Positions 12,167 to 20,795 of a DNA stretch of 64,000 bases are shown one piece after another. Position 1 is the first letter of the stretch. The number at the start of each line of letters is the position of its first letter. The notes below the pieces were generated by a model that did no database searches, was not told where the DNA came from, and worked only from the letters and a program-made list of their open reading frames with translations. The stretch is taken from positions 248,001-312,000 of the forward strand of contig NZ_VHIB01000008.1 of assembly GCF_008087345.1 (NCBI RefSeq), written 5' to 3'. This DNA comes from Nocardioides caldifontis. GTDB lineage: Bacteria; Actinomycetota; Actinomycetes; Propionibacteriales; Nocardioidaceae. Made by a program: the position numbers and the translations under genes.

Positions 12167-13173
12167 CGGCGACCGGTCCCTTCTGGTCCACGGGGGTGGG
12201 GGTGCTTGCTGGTGGGTCGCGGGCGGCCCGGGCGGACCCGCTCGGCGGCGCGGAGCCGCACGGGGCGGGCCCGGGGGTTGCGGGCCACCTCCTCGGGGGA
12301 GGCCTGCTCGGCGCCGCGGGTGAGGAGCCGGAGGGTCGGCTGGTGCTCCTCCGGCACGACCGGGAGGTCGGGCGGGGCGGTGGTGCGGGTGTGCTCGGCG
12401 AACGCCTGCTTGGTGAGCCGGTCCTCGAGGGAGTGGTACGACATCACCACCACGCGGCCGCCGACGCCGACCGCGTCGACGGCGGCGGGGAGCGCCCGGC
12501 GCAGGACCGACAGCTCGTCGTTGACCTCGATGCGCAGCGCCTGGAAGGTGCGCTTGGCCGGGTTGCCGCCGGTGCGCCGTGTGGCCGCCGGGATCGCCGC
12601 TCGGACCAGCTCGACGAGCCGCTCCGAGCGGGTGAACGGCTCGTCGGCGCGCGCCGCGACGATCCGGTCGGCGATCCGGCGCGCGAACCGCTCCTCGCCG
12701 TAGTCGCGGAGGATCCGGGCCAGCTCCGCGGCCGGGTAGGTGTTGAGCACCTCGGCAGCCGTGAGCCCCGAGGTGTCGTCCATCCGCATGTCGAGCGGGG
12801 CGTCCTCGGCGTAGGAGAAGCCGCGCTCACGGAGGTCGAGCTGCATGCTCGAGACGCCGAGGTCGAACAGCACCCCGTCCACGTGGTCGAGCCCCTGGTC
12901 GGCCAGGACGTCGCCGATCTCGTCGTACACGGCGTGGACGAAGGTGACCCGCTCGCCGAAGGCGGCGAGCCGCTCCCGGCTCTGCTCGAGGGCGTGCGGG
13001 TCGCGGTCGATGCCGATCACTCGCGCCTGCGGACAGCGGTCGAGGACCGCCTCGGTGTGGCCGCCGAGGCCGAGGGTGGCGTCGACGAGGACCGACCCCG
13101 GGTGCTCGAGCGCCGGGGCGACGAGCGCGACGACCCGGTCGAGGAGGACCGGGACGTGGGCGGGAGCGGGCAT
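12163..13173 (-). CDS. rsmH: 16S rRNA (cytosine1402-N4)-methyltransferase RsmH
   Basis: A 336-aa SAM-dependent methyltransferase (MraW) acting on C1402 of 16S r[16 protein letters not shown] at the N-terminus, [15 protein letters not shown] (SAM-binding glycine loop), [31 protein letters not shown] and the late [11 protein letters not shown] are all RsmH hallmarks. The frame is open upstream to 13716, but the ATG at 13173 starts the conserved [11 protein letters not shown] and lies 14 nt after the stop of the 48-codon ORF. Location between mraZ and ftsL is canonical. Confidence 0.96.
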   Translation of the reverse strand: MPAPAHVPVLLDRVVALVAPALEHPGSVLVDATLGLGGHTEAVLDRCPQARVIGIDRDPHALEQSRERLAAFGERVTFVHAVYDEIGDVLADQGLDHVDGVLFDLGVSSMQLDLRERGFSYAEDAPLDMRMDDTSGLTAAEVLNTYPAAELARILRDYGEERFARRIADRIVAARADEPFTRSERLVELVRAAIPAATRRTGGNPAKRTFQALRIEVNDELSVLRRALPAAVDAVGVGGRVVVMSYHSLEDRLTKQAFAEHTRTTAPPDLPVVPEEHQPTLRLLTRGAEQASPEEVARNPRARPVRLRAAERVRPGRPRPTSKHPHPRGPEGTGRR

Positions 13174-13187
13174 CGTCCGGACGGCCC

Positions 13188-13334
13188 TCAGCCGGCCAAC
13201 GAGAGGACGAGGGTGAGGGTGACGGCGAGGAGCACCGATGCCGCCGCCGAGAACGCGACGACCGCGAGGGCGTCGCGGGCCTCCTGGCGGACCCGACGCA
13301 GTGGCCTGCCGTGCTGGCCCTGGGCGAGGCTCAT
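13188..13334 (-). CDS. Small single-pass membrane protein (48 aa) between mraZ and rsmH
   Basis: ATG at 13334 to TGA at 13188 encodes 48 residues beginning [20 protein letters not shown] and continuing into a hydrophobic segment (about 23-47) rich in Ala, Val and Leu, ending Leu-Ser-Leu-Ala-Gly. The Arg-rich N-terminus next to one membrane helix predicts an N-in topology. Its stop lies 14 nt before rsmH, so it would be co-transcribed with the dcw genes. I recognise no named family. A basic tail plus a helix is the architecture of small division proteins, so an accessory envelope or divisome role is an inference only. No strong Shine-Dalgarno sequence is visible. Confidence 0.55.
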   Translation of the reverse strand: MSLAQGQHGRPLRRVRQEARDALAVVAFSAAASVLLAVTLTLVLSLAG

Positions 13335-13571
13335 GGTGTCGACCCTTCATGTGCTGCTCGGTGCCGGGTGTGCGGGCTGGGGTTGGGCTAGTGGTGGAGG
13401 AACGTGGAGCGCCGGTGTCGCCGGGCCAGGTCCCCGCCCGCTCCCCCTGGGAAGCGGCCTTCTGGCACCGGGGAAGGTGTGCCAGACGACCGGGTGGAGC
13501 GGGCGTGAGACCTCGTCCTGCGAAACCGGCTGTGGAGTTGTGGTGGGCGGGAGGTGGAGCGGAGTGGGGGC
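13335..13571. other. mraZ-rsmH intergenic region with hairpin and G-rich repeats
   Basis: This 237-bp stretch holds no other convincing gene. It contains a perfect 8-bp inverted repeat (TCTGGCAC at 13461-13468, GTGCCAGA at 13479-13486, 10-nt loop). It also has several plus-strand GTGGRS hexamers: 13394, 13404, 13494, and a phased run at 13532, 13543, 13554 and 13564. These hexamers resemble the boxes upstream of mraZ but are inverted relative to them. The hairpin could attenuate read-through from mraZ into rsmH. This is inference from structure. Confidence 0.4.
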
Positions 13572-14000
13572 TCAGATGCCGGGGATGACCTCCTCGGACA
13601 GCTCGGCGAAGGCCTCCTCCTGCTCCTCGCTGTAGGCGTTCCAGGCGGCCTCGTCCCAGATCTCGAGCCGGTTCATCGCGCCGATGACCACGACGTCCTT
13701 GTGGAGCGAGGCCCACTCGCGCAGCTTCGGCGGGATCGTGATCCGGCCCTGCTTGTCGGGGCGCTCGTCGGAGGACGCCGAGGAGAACATCCGCACGAAG
13801 TCACGGGTCGCCTTGTTGGAGACCGGCGCCTCGCGGAGCCGCTCGGTGAGCCGGTCGACCTCGGCCTGGGGCCAGACGTAGAGGCAGTGCTCCTGGCCCC
13901 TCGTCACCATCAGCCCTCCTGCCAGCTGGTCCCTGAACTTCGCCGGGAGGATCAGCCGGCCCTTGTCGTCGAGCTTCGGGGTGTAGGTGCCGAAGAACAT
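13572..14000 (-). CDS. mraZ: Transcriptional regulator MraZ
   Basis: A 142-aa protein with two AbrB-like SpoVT repeats. The first starts [23 protein letters not shown] and the second is centred on [16 protein letters not shown]; each carries the family's DxKGRxxxP core. MraZ forms ring-shaped oligomers that bind repeated boxes upstream of its own gene and control the dcw operon. It is the first gene of the operon here, and matching box repeats lie 38-73 nt before the start. The acidic C-terminal tail ([14 protein letters not shown]) is typical. Confidence 0.96.
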   Translation of the reverse strand: MFFGTYTPKLDDKGRLILPAKFRDQLAGGLMVTRGQEHCLYVWPQAEVDRLTERLREAPVSNKATRDFVRMFSSASSDERPDKQGRITIPPKLREWASLHKDVVVIGAMNRLEIWDEAAWNAYSEEQEEAFAELSEEVIPGI

Positions 14001-14037
14001 CCGACACCTCCCGTGAGCGTGGGAAGGGCTCCCTTTC

Positions 14038-14079
14038 CTCCACTGCCCCCCACTTTACTCCACTTCCCCCCACCGTCAA
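14038..14079 (-). promoter_or_regulatory. MraZ-box array overlapping the mraZ/dcw promoter
   Basis: On the minus strand four hexamers of the form GTGGRG recur at exact 10-bp spacing: 14073-14068, 14063-14058, 14053-14048 and 14043-14038. A -35-like TTGACG (14079-14074) lies directly upstream, and a -10-like TAAAGT (14057-14052) falls 16 nt later, inside the array. MraZ binding to such direct repeats is established in other bacteria. The overlap with the promoter suggests autorepression, which is inferred. Confidence 0.75.
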
Positions 14080-14194
14080 CGACTTCGGGCTCCACCGGTC
14101 CCCATTTCTGTCCGGGTTTCCGCTGGTGAGGTTGACTAGGAGCAGTGACAGGGGCCGGTGCAGCGACGACACCGCCGGCGCGGGAAGGGACGAC

Positions 14195-15229
14195 GTGACC
14201 GAGCAGCACCTCCACGGGACGACGACGGGCGACGCGGGCACGGGCTCCGTGGGGGTCGCTCCGGCCGAGATCGAGGAGATCGCCCGCACCACCTCCGCGA
14301 TCGCGGGCAGCATCAGCCGGGTCATCGAGGGGAAGCCCGACGTGATCCGCACGGCCCTCGTGGTGCTGCTCGCCGAGGGCCACCTGCTCCTGGAGGACGT
14401 GCCGGGCGTCGGGAAGACGATGCTGAGCAAGGCGCTGGCCCGCTCCATCGACTGCACCGTGCGGCGCATCCAGTTCACCCCGGACCTGCTGCCCAGCGAC
14501 GTCACGGGCGTCTCGGTGTTCAACCAGGACACCCGGACCTTCGAGTTCCGGCCGGGCGGGGTGTTCGCCAACATCGTGGTCGGCGACGAGATCAACCGCG
14601 CCTCGCCCAAGACCCAGTCCGCGCTGCTGGAGTGCATGGAGGAGCGCCAGGTCACGGTCGACGGCGTCACCTACGAGCTCGACGCGCCGTTCATGGTCGT
14701 CGCCACCCAGAACCCGCTCGAGATGGAGGGCACCTACGCGCTCCCGGAGGCGCAGCGCGACCGGTTCATGGCGCGCGTCTCGATGGGCTACCCGGTCGAG
14801 GCGGCGGAGATCGCGATGCTCGACCACCACACCCGCGCCAACCCGCTCGCCGACCTCGAGCCGGTCACCGACGCGGCGACGATCGCGAAGCTCGTCGAGA
14901 TCGTCACCCGGATCCACGTGGCCCCCACCGTGCAGCGCTACGCGGTCGCCCTGGCCACCGCGACCCGCCACTCCCCCGAGCTGCTCCTCGGCGCATCGCC
15001 CCGGGCCTCGCTGCACCTGGTCCGGGCGGCGAAGGCGGCGGCCGCGCTCGACGGCCGCGACTACGTCGTCCCCGACGACCTGCGGGCCCTGGCGGTGCCG
15101 GTGCTGGCGCACCGGCTGCTGCTCACCGTGGAGGCGGCGATGAGCGGCCGCACCACCGCGTCCGCGCTCTCGGCGCTGGTCGCCTCGGTACCGATGCCCA
15201 CCCCGCCGACGTCGCCGAGCCACCGGTGA
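14195..15229 (+). CDS. MoxR-family AAA+ ATPase
   Basis: A 344-aa AAA+ protein. It carries Walker A LLEDVPGVGKTMLSKALA, Walker B IVVGDEINRASPKTQ, sensor-1-like VVATQNPLEMEGTYALPEAQRDRF, and a C-terminal lid with SPRASLHLVRAAKAAA. MoxR proteins act as chaperone-like ATPases and are normally encoded beside DUF58 and VWA proteins; a DUF58 gene starts 5 bp after this stop. The frame is open from 14126, but GTG at 14195 has a purine-rich GGGAAGGGA upstream and is preferred. The operon context links it to the transmembrane transglutaminase two genes downstream. Confidence 0.92.
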   Translation: MTEQHLHGTTTGDAGTGSVGVAPAEIEEIARTTSAIAGSISRVIEGKPDVIRTALVVLLAEGHLLLEDVPGVGKTMLSKALARSIDCTVRRIQFTPDLLPSDVTGVSVFNQDTRTFEFRPGGVFANIVVGDEINRASPKTQSALLECMEERQVTVDGVTYELDAPFMVVATQNPLEMEGTYALPEAQRDRFMARVSMGYPVEAAEIAMLDHHTRANPLADLEPVTDAATIAKLVEIVTRIHVAPTVQRYAVALATATRHSPELLLGASPRASLHLVRAAKAAAALDGRDYVVPDDLRALAVPVLAHRLLLTVEAAMSGRTTASALSALVASVPMPTPPTSPSHR

Positions 15230-15233
15230 CGCC

Positions 15234-16538
15234 ATGAGGGCGGCGATGGGGGCCCTGACGACGCGGGGTCGCGCGTTCCTGTCCTCCGGCGTGACCGCCC
15301 TGCTCTGCGCCGCCGTCCTCGGTCTCGACGACCTCGCCCGCGTGGGGCTGCTGCTGGTGGCGCTCCCCCTGATCAGCGCGGTCGTGGTCTCGCGCGGCCG
15401 GCTGCGGCTCGGGCTGACCCGCACGGTCACCCCCTCCCGCACCGGCGTCGGCCAGGACGCGGTCGTGCGGCTCGCGCTCACCAACGACGGGCGTACACCG
15501 GCAGGGACGGTGCTCCTGGAGGAGCAGGTCCCCTACGTGCTCGGGGCCCGCCCTCGGTTCACCCTCGACCGGATGGGACCCCGGTGGCGGCGGACCGTGG
15601 AGTACCGCGTCCGCTCGGAGGTCCGCGGACGCTACCTGCTCGGCCCGATGACCGTGCGGGTGGACGACCCGTTCGGGCTCGTCGAGCTCCGCCGTACCTT
15701 CCAGTCGACGACGCCGCTGGTCGTCACCCCGCCGGTGACCGTCCTCCCGCCGATACCCCTCGCCGGGCTGTGGGCCGGCACCGGCGACAACCGGCCACGG
15801 GACTTCGCCGGCGGCAGCGCCGAGGACGTCACCGTGCGTGAGTACCGCCGCGGCGACGACCTCCGCCGCGTGCACTGGCGCTCGAGCGCGCACGCCGGTG
15901 AGTTGATGGTGCGCCGCGAGGAGCAGCCGTGGCAGTCGCGTGCCACCGTCTTCGTCGACAACCGGCGCCACGTGCACCGCGGCTCCGGCCCCGGCTCGTC
16001 CCTGGAGTACGCCGTCGCGTTCGCCGCCTCGGTCTGCCTCCACCTCGCGCAGCGCGGGTTCCAGGTGCGGCTGGTGACCGCCGCCTCGGCGGGCGGGGGC
16101 GACCAGGCGCACGCCGGCGGCACCCCCGACCACGCCTGGCACCAGCACGCCGCGGTCGCCGACGCAGGCCCGCTGCTCGAGTCGCTCGCCGTGCTCGCCG
16201 ACGCGCCCACGGTCCGGATGGACACCGCGTGGCTGGCGGACTCCGGCGCGAGCGGGCTGCTGGTCGCGATCACCGGCGCCCTCGACACCTCCGACCAGCC
16301 CGCGCTCGGCCGGCTCCGGCACGCCGCGAGCACCCCGATGGCGGTGGTCCTCGACGTGGAGCGGTGGAGCCGCGGCGGCGACGCCGACGGCGCCCGCGCG
16401 GCCGAGCTGCTCACCGCCCAGGGGTGGCGTGCCGTCACCGCGGCCCCGGGCGACGACCCCGCGCGGGTGTGGCAGCGGCTCGGGCTCACCACGCACCGGC
16501 GCCGCACCGCCACCGCTGCGGAAGGAGCCCGACGATGA
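15234..16538 (+). CDS. DUF58 domain membrane protein
   Basis: A 434-aa protein with two N-terminal hydrophobic segments (about 14-30 and 35-52), then a beta-rich extracytoplasmic-type region. The DUF58 signature RDFAGGSAEDVTVREYRRGDDLRRVHWRSSAHAGELMVRREEQPW lies around residues 185-230. DUF58 proteins pair with MoxR ATPases; the molecular function is not established. ATG at 15234 follows moxR closely, and a second ATG at 15246 is an alternative start. The stop overlaps the next gene as ATGA. Confidence 0.9.
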   Translation: MRAAMGALTTRGRAFLSSGVTALLCAAVLGLDDLARVGLLLVALPLISAVVVSRGRLRLGLTRTVTPSRTGVGQDAVVRLALTNDGRTPAGTVLLEEQVPYVLGARPRFTLDRMGPRWRRTVEYRVRSEVRGRYLLGPMTVRVDDPFGLVELRRTFQSTTPLVVTPPVTVLPPIPLAGLWAGTGDNRPRDFAGGSAEDVTVREYRRGDDLRRVHWRSSAHAGELMVRREEQPWQSRATVFVDNRRHVHRGSGPGSSLEYAVAFAASVCLHLAQRGFQVRLVTAASAGGGDQAHAGGTPDHAWHQHAAVADAGPLLESLAVLADAPTVRMDTAWLADSGASGLLVAITGALDTSDQPALGRLRHAASTPMAVVLDVERWSRGGDADGARAAELLTAQGWRAVTAAPGDDPARVWQRLGLTTHRRRTATAAEGARR

Positions 16539-18967
16539 ACCGGCACCACGCCCCGGCCCCGGCCTCCGTGGCCGCGGCGCTCCTCGCCGCCGCCACCACC
16601 TTCCTCACGCTGCTCTCCTGGGACGGCCTCTCCGACGACGCCAGCGCCTTCCTGGTGCCGCTGTTCTGGGTCTGCGCGGGGGTCGCGGGGCTCGGGTTGG
16701 TGCTCCGGTGGGGCCGGGTGCCCGTCCCGGTCGTGCCGCTGGTCCAGCTGGCAGTCATCGGGCTCGCCCTCCACCGCGCCTGGGTGCCGGAGGCGCCGCT
16801 GGGCGGTTGGCTGCCCGACGGCGACTCCGTCCGGGCCATCGGCGACCTGTTCCGCGCCGGCGCCGACGCGGCCGCCAGCCACCCCGCGCCCATCCCCCAG
16901 GAGGAGACGCGCTTCGCACCGGTGATGCTCGGCGTCGGGGCGCTGGTCGCCGTCTGCGTCGACGCGCTGGCCTGCACCTTCCGCCGGGTGCCGCTCGCCG
17001 GACTGCCGCTGCTGGCGGTCTTCACGGTCCCGGTCGCGATCAACGACGGCGTCCCGTGGACCGTCTTCGCCGCCGCAGCCACGGCGTTCGTCCTGCTCCT
17101 CTGCGCCGACCACGCCGGGCGGTTGAGCGGGTGGGGGCGCAACATCAGCCGGATGTCCCCCCGCGCCGACGACCTCGGGCGCACGGCGGACCCCGAGGCG
17201 GTCCACCACGACGTGCGGCTCGCGACCCTCTGGTCGCGCGCCTCCCGCGTGGGGCTCGCGGGGGTCGGCCTCGCGGTGCTCGCACCGGTGCTGGTGCCGG
17301 CGAGCAGCGGCTGGTTCGACGGTGGCGGGTCCGGGATCGGCAGCGGCAACGGCGACGTCCGGGTCGACAACCCGTTCGTGGACATGCAGCGGGACCTCGA
17401 GCGGCAGAGCGAGCGTGACCTGGTCAGCGCCGAGACCGATGCGCAGGACCCGTCGTACCTGCGGCTGACGGTGCTCGACGAGTTCGACGGCGAGCGGTGG
17501 GTACGCGCCGACCGCGAGGTGACCCCGGAGGTGAACCAGGCGTCCGGCGACAGCTTCCCGCTCCCGAACGGGCTGGAGGAGGACACTCCGCGGAGCCGTG
17601 AGCACTGGGAGCTGCGGCTGCTCGACGACTTCGACACCTCGTGGCTGCCGATGCCCTACCCGGCGGCCGCGGTCGACGTCGAGGGCGACTGGCGGTGGGA
17701 CTCGCGCGCGCTCGACGTGCAGCTCTTCGACGGCGACCTGGACACCGACTGGCTGCAGTACGAGGTCGAGGCCCTCCGGCTGGAGCCCCGCGTCGAGCAG
17801 CTGGTGAACGCCGGTCCTCCCCCGCTGAGCATCTCCACGCCGTACACCGAGCTCCCGGAGGAGTTCCCGGAGTGGGTCGAGCAGCAGGCGCTCGACGTCA
17901 CCGAGGGGGCACAGAGCCCGTTCGAGCGCGCCGTCATGCTCCAGGACTTCTTCCGGCGGACCGGCGGCTTCGAGTACTCCCTGCGGCAGAGCCCGGGCAG
18001 CAGCATCGAGTCGCTCGAGCTCTTCCTCGGCACCGGCCCCGGGAGCCGCACCGGCTACTGCGAGCAGTTCGCCTCGGCGATGACGATGATGGCTCGCAGC
18101 GTCGGCATCCCGGCCCGGATCGCGATCGGCTTCCTGCGCCCGGACACCACGAACAACGACAGCGGCTACGTCTACAGCACCCACGACCTGCACGCCTGGC
18201 CCGAGCTGTACTTCGACGGCGTCGGCTGGGTCCGGTTCGAGCCGACGCCGCAGGACCGGGCCACCGGGGTGCCGTCGTACACCGAGGGCGAGATCCCGGC
18301 GCCGCCGCGGACGCCGACGACCGACCCGACCGCCTCGGCGGAGGCGACCCCGACCCCCACCCCGACCGAGGGCGTCGACCGCGGGACCGCGACCTCGTCC
18401 GAGGAGCAGGGGGTGCCGGTGTGGCTGGTCGCGGCGCCGGTCCTGCTCCTGCTGGTGGGGCTGGCGCTCGCCCCCCGCTGGCTGCGCGGTGCGCAGCGCC
18501 GTCGCCGTTACGCCGCCGCGGGGCCGGACGTCGCCGCCGAGGGGGCGTGGGCGGAGGTGCGGGCGACCGCGCTGGACCTGGGGCTCGGCTGGGACGACGG
18601 GGCGACGCTGCGGACCCGGGCGCTCGCGCTCGCCGGTTGGCTCAGGTCGGTGGCGACCCGCCGTCGCAACGACGGGGTCGACCTCGACGCCGAGGGGGCC
18701 GTGCGGGCGCTCGAGGCGCTGGTCCTCGCGGTGGAGCGGTCGCGGTACTCCCGGACCGGGCTCTCGCCGGAGGGTGCGACGGGGCTCGCCGACCTCGCGC
18801 GCACGGTCACCGCGGCGATGCGGGGAGCGGCGTCGAGCCGCACCCGGCGTCGGGCAGAGTGGCTGCCGGCGTCGCTGTGGCGCGGGCGGACGGCGGCCAC
18901 CCGGGGTGGTCGGGCGGCGCAGCGCGAAGGGGTGGAAGAGGCCGAGCGGGACCGCGTGTCGGTCTGA
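16535..18967 (+). CDS. Transmembrane transglutaminase-like protein (TgpA type)
   Basis: An 810-aa protein. An N-terminal block of about six membrane helices (residues 8-260) is followed by a large extracytoplasmic region and a transglutaminase-like core. Cys509 lies in TGYCEQFASAM, His553 in DLHAWPELYFDG, and the acidic position is in VRFEPTPQD, where Glu stands in place of the more usual Asp. A Pro/Thr-rich linker (about 590-620) precedes a final membrane helix (about 629-648) and a basic C-terminal domain. It is translationally coupled to DUF58 by ATGA. MoxR/DUF58/transglutaminase triads are common in actinobacteria; the substrate is unknown. Confidence 0.9.
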   Translation: MNRHHAPAPASVAAALLAAATTFLTLLSWDGLSDDASAFLVPLFWVCAGVAGLGLVLRWGRVPVPVVPLVQLAVIGLALHRAWVPEAPLGGWLPDGDSVRAIGDLFRAGADAAASHPAPIPQEETRFAPVMLGVGALVAVCVDALACTFRRVPLAGLPLLAVFTVPVAINDGVPWTVFAAAATAFVLLLCADHAGRLSGWGRNISRMSPRADDLGRTADPEAVHHDVRLATLWSRASRVGLAGVGLAVLAPVLVPASSGWFDGGGSGIGSGNGDVRVDNPFVDMQRDLERQSERDLVSAETDAQDPSYLRLTVLDEFDGERWVRADREVTPEVNQASGDSFPLPNGLEEDTPRSREHWELRLLDDFDTSWLPMPYPAAAVDVEGDWRWDSRALDVQLFDGDLDTDWLQYEVEALRLEPRVEQLVNAGPPPLSISTPYTELPEEFPEWVEQQALDVTEGAQSPFERAVMLQDFFRRTGGFEYSLRQSPGSSIESLELFLGTGPGSRTGYCEQFASAMTMMARSVGIPARIAIGFLRPDTTNNDSGYVYSTHDLHAWPELYFDGVGWVRFEPTPQDRATGVPSYTEGEIPAPPRTPTTDPTASAEATPTPTPTEGVDRGTATSSEEQGVPVWLVAAPVLLLLVGLALAPRWLRGAQRRRRYAAAGPDVAAEGAWAEVRATALDLGLGWDDGATLRTRALALAGWLRSVATRRRNDGVDLDAEGAVRALEALVLAVERSRYSRTGLSPEGATGLADLARTVTAAMRGAASSRTRRRAEWLPASLWRGRTAATRGGRAAQREGVEEAERDRVSV

Positions 18968-19004
18968 CGTGGGCGGTCAGCCCGCGACGGTCAACCCCGG
19001 AGGG

Positions 19005-19475
19005 TCAGAAGCCGCCGTTCTGCTCGCGGCGGCGGCGCCACCGCTCCTCGAACCGCTCCATCATCGAGCCCTGCGGCTTCGGCGGCTTGGCCGCCTTGGG
19101 CTGGCGGGGGGCACGACCGCGGCGCACCTTGCCGCCGTCGATGACCCGCAGCGGCTGGTCGCCGCCGGCGGGGTGCTGGGGCTCCTCGCCCTGGAGCGGG
19201 GCACGGCTCTGGCCACGCCACGTGACCAGGGTCAGGTAGGCGGAGCCGAGCATGACGACGAAGCCGAGGACGGCGACCGGGTAGGTCTTGTAGATCGCGC
19301 CGGCCATGAGCATCCCGATGCCGACCAGGAAGACGAGGACGCCGAGCACCATCTGGCGGCGAGCATGCTGCCGCATGCGGGTTCCCCGCAGCGTGGAGGC
19401 GAACTTCGGGTCTTCCGCGACGAGCGCGCGCTCCATCTGCTCCAGCAGACGCAGCTCCTCTTCTGAGAGCGGCAC
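19005..19475 (-). CDS. DUF3040 domain membrane protein
   Basis: A 156-aa protein starting VPLSEEELRLLEQMERALVAEDPKFASTLR, the typical DUF3040 N-terminus. Two adjacent membrane helices (about 44-62 and 66-84) and a basic, Pro/Lys-rich C-terminal tail follow. GTG at 19475 is chosen over the upstream extension because GGAGGAAACC sits in Shine-Dalgarno position. DUF3040 proteins are small actinobacterial membrane proteins of unknown function, often near dcw or dinB genes, as here. It converges with the transglutaminase gene across 37 bp that hold no clear terminator. Confidence 0.9.
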   Translation of the reverse strand: MPLSEEELRLLEQMERALVAEDPKFASTLRGTRMRQHARRQMVLGVLVFLVGIGMLMAGAIYKTYPVAVLGFVVMLGSAYLTLVTWRGQSRAPLQGEEPQHPAGGDQPLRVIDGGKVRRGRAPRQPKAAKPPKPQGSMMERFEERWRRRREQNGGF

Positions 19476-19553
19476 GGTTTCCTCCAGGGCACGGTTCCTA
19501 CTCAAGAGTCTAGGCACGGGATATCGGAGCCGGTAGCCGAGGAGGGAAATTGC

Positions 19554-20753
19554 TCAGGCCGAGGCCCGGCCGGCGAGGAGCGACGCGGGCTGGACCGCTG
19601 CCGAACCGAACCGGGAGACCGCGCGGTCGACCGCCTGGTCCGCCTCCGGCCAGCCGTGGTCCCGGTCGCCGAGGACGAGCTGGCGGTAGACGGTCGTGCG
19701 CGCCACCAGCCCCTCGAGCCGGACCCCGACCAGCCGGATCCGGGCCCGCTGGAGCCCGAGCCCCCGGAACAGCGCGGCCGCGGTCGCGTAGATCTCCCGC
19801 GTGACGTCGGTGGGCTCGGTCCGGGTGCGGGACCGGGTGATCGTGGTGAAGTCGGCGAACCGCACCTTCACGGTCACCGTCCGGCCCGCCAGCCCGGCCG
19901 CACGGACCCGCGCGCCCACCTTCGCGGAGAGGCGCAGCAGCTCGCGCAGCACCACCTGCGGGTCGTCGGTGTCGCGGCCGAACGTCTCGTCGGCGCCGGT
20001 GCTGCGCTCCGGGTCCTCCTCCACCCCGCGCCGTGGCGTCACGCTCCGGCGGTCCTCCCCCCAGGCGAGCCGGTGGAGCTGGCTCCCGGCCGCCGGCCCG
20101 ACGGCTCGCTGGAGGGTGGACAGCGGGGTGTGGGCCAGGTCGCCGACGGTGCGCAGCCCGAGCCGGTGCAGCTGCTCGGCGGTCCGCTCCCCCACGCCCC
20201 ACAGCTCCTCGACCGCCAGCGGGTGGAGGAAGGCGGTGGTCTGGTGGGCAGGGACGACGAGCACCCCGTCCGGCTTCGCCAGCCGGCTCGCGATCTTCGC
20301 CACGCCGATGGTGGCCGCGACCCCGACCGAGCAGGTGATCCCCTGCTCGTCGGTCACCCGCGCCCGGATCGACTCGGCGATCTCCTCCGGCGGGCCGAGC
20401 CGGCGGACCGCCCCGCGGACGTCGAGGAACGCTTCGTCGAGCGAGACCGCCTCCACCAGCGGGGTGACCTGGCGGAAGATCTCCATCACCGAGGTGGAGA
20501 CCGTCGAGAAGGTCGTGTAGTCCGGCGCGAGGACGACGGCGTGCGGGCACGCCCGGCGGGCCCGGGTCATCGGCATCCCGGAGCGGACCCCGCTGCGCCG
20601 GGCGAGGTAGCTCGCGGAGAGCACCACCCCCCGGTGGCCACCCCCGACGATCACCGGCACGCCGGCGAGGTCGGGCCGGTCGCGGGTCATCACGGAGGCG
20701 TAGAAGGCGTCCATGTCGACGTGCAGGAGCCCGGCTCCGAGCGCACCGGTCAC
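19554..20753 (-). CDS. dinB: DNA polymerase IV (DinB, Y-family)
   Basis: A 399-aa translesion polymerase. The palm carboxylates are intact: HVDMDAFYASV at residues 11-21 and SLDEAFLDV near residue 103. It is therefore an active Y-family enzyme rather than the catalytically dead ImuB type. A helix-hairpin-helix region (LWGVGERTAEQLHRLGLRTVGDLA) and the little-finger domain follow. The last residues contain QPASLL, a plausible beta-clamp-binding peptide. It is the last gene of the operon headed by a LexA box at 26208, 42 bp after the methyltransferase gene. GTG start. Confidence 0.93.
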   Translation of the reverse strand: MTGALGAGLLHVDMDAFYASVMTRDRPDLAGVPVIVGGGHRGVVLSASYLARRSGVRSGMPMTRARRACPHAVVLAPDYTTFSTVSTSVMEIFRQVTPLVEAVSLDEAFLDVRGAVRRLGPPEEIAESIRARVTDEQGITCSVGVAATIGVAKIASRLAKPDGVLVVPAHQTTAFLHPLAVEELWGVGERTAEQLHRLGLRTVGDLAHTPLSTLQRAVGPAAGSQLHRLAWGEDRRSVTPRRGVEEDPERSTGADETFGRDTDDPQVVLRELLRLSAKVGARVRAAGLAGRTVTVKVRFADFTTITRSRTRTEPTDVTREIYATAAALFRGLGLQRARIRLVGVRLEGLVARTTVYRQLVLGDRDHGWPEADQAVDRAVSRFGSAAVQPASLLAGRASA

Positions 20754-20795
20754 CGTCGGCGCCCCGAGGGACGGGCGGGCTGTTGCGCGGGGCGG

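Noticed and set aside
13394-13569. Possible CRISPR-like repeat array
   Set aside because: Repeats are 6-bp hexamers at about 10-bp spacing with no spacers of CRISPR length and no cas genes nearby.
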